The notes below the pieces were generated by a model. That model did no database searches. It was not told where the DNA came from and was given only the letters and a program-made list of their open reading frames with translations. A stretch of DNA of 64,000 nt, from NCBI RefSeq assembly GCF_003477525.1, contig NZ_QUDO01000015.1, positions 21,965 to 85,964 of the forward strand, given 5' to 3'. Position numbers and translations under genes: made by a program. Every line of letters begins with the position of its first letter. Position 1 is the first letter of the stretch. This stretch comes from Ruminococcus sp. AF41-9 (GTDB taxonomy: Bacteria; Bacillota; Clostridia; Lachnospirales; Lachnospiraceae). Positions 63,902 to 64,000 of the stretch are shown piece after piece.

Positions 63902-64000
63902 TTGTGCTACTTCAAATAAATTATGTGAAAACCTGTGAAACCGCAAAGAATCCCTGTAGTTATTGAAAGAATAAAATTTTTAAAATATCAATTTCTTGAT
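63902..64000. other. Unassigned end of window
   Basis: A/T-rich; no start codon, terminator or gene recognised on either strand. Confidence 0.5.

Larger units (their letters stand above)
59225..64000. mobile_element. Integrated element, one end visible
   Basis: From the serine recombinase to the window edge, all genes are minus-strand, closely spaced and unlike the housekeeping genes to the left: recombinase, a small protein, a P-loop ATPase, and two unrecognised proteins. The left boundary lies close to 59225, where the host gene's reading frame resumes. No transfer, capsid or resistance gene is visible, so the class (conjugative, mobilisable or phage-like) cannot be assigned. Confidence 0.75.

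Overview
The window looks like a chromosome segment of a gut-type anaerobic Firmicute, most likely Lachnospiraceae (Blautia/Mediterraneibacter-like). The evidence is moderate GC, AGGAGG-type ribosome-binding sites, sigma-A promoters with 17-bp spacers, and typical Clostridia gene orders (rimP-nusA-ylxR-ylxQ-infB-rbfA-nrnA-truB-ribF; dgt-dnaG-rpoD-trmK-nif3). Other supporting genes are type III glutamine synthetase, Ter/FabV enoyl reductase, OPT transporter, YitT and NrdG. Genus is inference. Nearly everything lies on the minus strand; exceptions are a HAD hydrolase, a small membrane protein with pyrBI, and tRNA-Leu.

Layout. 1-8 kb: S41 protease, ftsEX, a CdaR-type regulator, YitT, and a PqqD-like protein beside an OPT transporter. 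8-17 kb: a MoxR-VWA pair, lipid kinase plus glnN, HAD hydrolase, fabV/ter, dut. 17-20.5 kb: nrdG coupled to pnp, rpsO. 20.6-29 kb: the translation/transcription-factor operon ending in ribF. 29-34 kb: a parC/parE-like type II topoisomerase pair and tRNA-Glu. 34-40 kb: a sialic-acid-type cluster (binding protein, two permeases, NanA-like lyase, SGNH esterase). 40-48 kb: ppk, a ppx/GppA-HD protein, a DUF815 ATPase, pheA, folC. 48-50.5 kb: pyrB-pyrI and rnpB. 50.6-58 kb: a TGS-uridine-kinase protein and the nif3-trmK-rpoD-dnaG-dgt operon. 58-59.2 kb: tRNA-Leu and the 3' end of a peptidoglycan-binding-protein gene. 59.2-64 kb: the end of an integrated element with a large serine recombinase, an attached small gene, a P-loop ATPase and two unrecognised genes.

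Three observations stand out. First, a palindromic repeat of 142 bp occurs in two identical copies (29209-29350, 49781-49922), each flanked by a perfect 8-bp target duplication; it has a diverged copy touching the infB stop codon and several fragments. It behaves like a recently mobile non-autonomous element (MITE-like). Second, four genes (OPT transporter, ribF, parE, dnaG) each need exactly one inserted base, three of them in short A/T runs, to restore a full-length protein. Three are normally essential, so sequence errors are more likely than four real pseudogenes. Third, the serine-recombinase element appears to have split a cell-wall gene and carries a compact ATPase module whose function I cannot name.
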